Assembly (NCBI GenBank): GCA_003575245.1
Contig: NMQN01000106.1
Location: forward strand, 1 to 11,145
Source of the DNA: Candidatus Atribacteria bacterium 1244-E10-H5-B2
GTDB lineage: Bacteria; Atribacterota; JS1; SB-45; 34-128
DNA: 11,145 bases
Direction: 5' to 3'
In this document: one piece after another, positions 11,030 to 11,145 of the stretch
Layout: each line of letters starts with the position of its first letter
Position numbering within the stretch: position 1 is the first letter of the stretch
The notes under the pieces: model-generated
What the model saw: only the letters and a program-made list of their open reading frames with translations
Databases searched by the model: none
What the model was told of the DNA's origin: nothing
Program-made: the position numbers and the translations under genes

Positions 11030-11145
11030 ATGACTAAATTCAAAGGTCCAGGTAACCCCTGGAGAGAAAAAGTCGAGAAACTGAGGCTTGACTGCTTTTG
11101 GGAAGGTGGAGATCTCGAAGATAAGCAATTTATGTTTGAGGGATA
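11030..11145 (+). CDS. Start of an unidentified gene (partial)
   Basis: ATG 11030 follows AGAAAGGAGAATT at good spacing. The visible 38 residues (MTKFKGPGNPWREKVEKL, then CFWEGGDLEDKQFMFEG) run off the right edge. They are polar, with two tryptophans and one cysteine. There is no signal peptide and no recognised motif. It follows the inverted-repeat region in the same direction as the primase-helicase, so it probably belongs to the outer replicon's replication or early module. Confidence 0.65.
   Translation, partial: MTKFKGPGNPWREKVEKLRLDCFWEGGDLEDKQFMFEG

Overview
The window looks like phage- or satellite-type accessory DNA from a bacterium. Supporting signs are AT-rich DNA, strong Shine-Dalgarno (SD) sequences (GGAG, GGGGG), use of TTG and GTG starts, two near-consensus sigma-70/sigma-A promoters, and many very small, tightly packed genes. 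The host is probably Firmicutes-like or a similar low-GC lineage, but nothing in the sequence fixes the taxon. No rRNA, tRNA or CRISPR array was recognised.

Layout. Positions 1-1403 and 9931-11145 appear to belong to an outer replicon with a plus-strand replication module. It holds a 5'-truncated PC4-like ssDNA-binding gene (197-364), a structured leader RNA (363-456), the first half of a CHC2 zinc-finger primase-helicase (465-1403, broken just after Walker A), the second half of the same protein (from 9931, with Walker B), a 41-bp perfect inverted repeat carrying CACAACTAA iterons (10801-10998, candidate origin), and the start of another gene (11030). The left edge is rearranged: 1-69 is an exact inverted copy of 710-778, joined to a diverged copy of a repeat that recurs at 2496-2589.

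Positions about 1404-9930 form an insert of about 8.5 kb whose supported genes all read on the minus strand. Read right to left, these are a basic protein and a 25-residue membrane peptide (9692-9343); a palindrome-rich, short-word-repeat region (8969-9338); a 27-codon ORF and a complete large terminase TerL (8927-7287); a promoter followed by an excisionase-type HTH protein and four small genes ending at a strong terminator (7279-5922); three small coupled genes (5787-4814); two small genes behind a structured leader (4571-3973); a winged-helix replication-type protein behind a second copy of the leader RNA (3852-3312); two sets of iterons (3205-3306 and 2290-2607) flanking a small gene; and a compact 192-residue tyrosine recombinase with its own consensus promoter (2170-1520).

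Interpretation. The insert has a recombinase, a candidate origin and initiator, and a packaging ATPase, but no capsid, portal or tail genes. This fits a very small phage satellite, or a remnant, sitting inside the primase-helicase gene of another element. The outer primase gene and the insert's winged-helix gene carry the same kind of leader RNA: a GCAGGTGG/CCTGC hairpin, then a stem of about 15 bp enclosing CCTTTCGAT, which is complementary to the gene's own SD. This suggests that host replicon and satellite share a translational control device. The att core could not be resolved from sequence alone.
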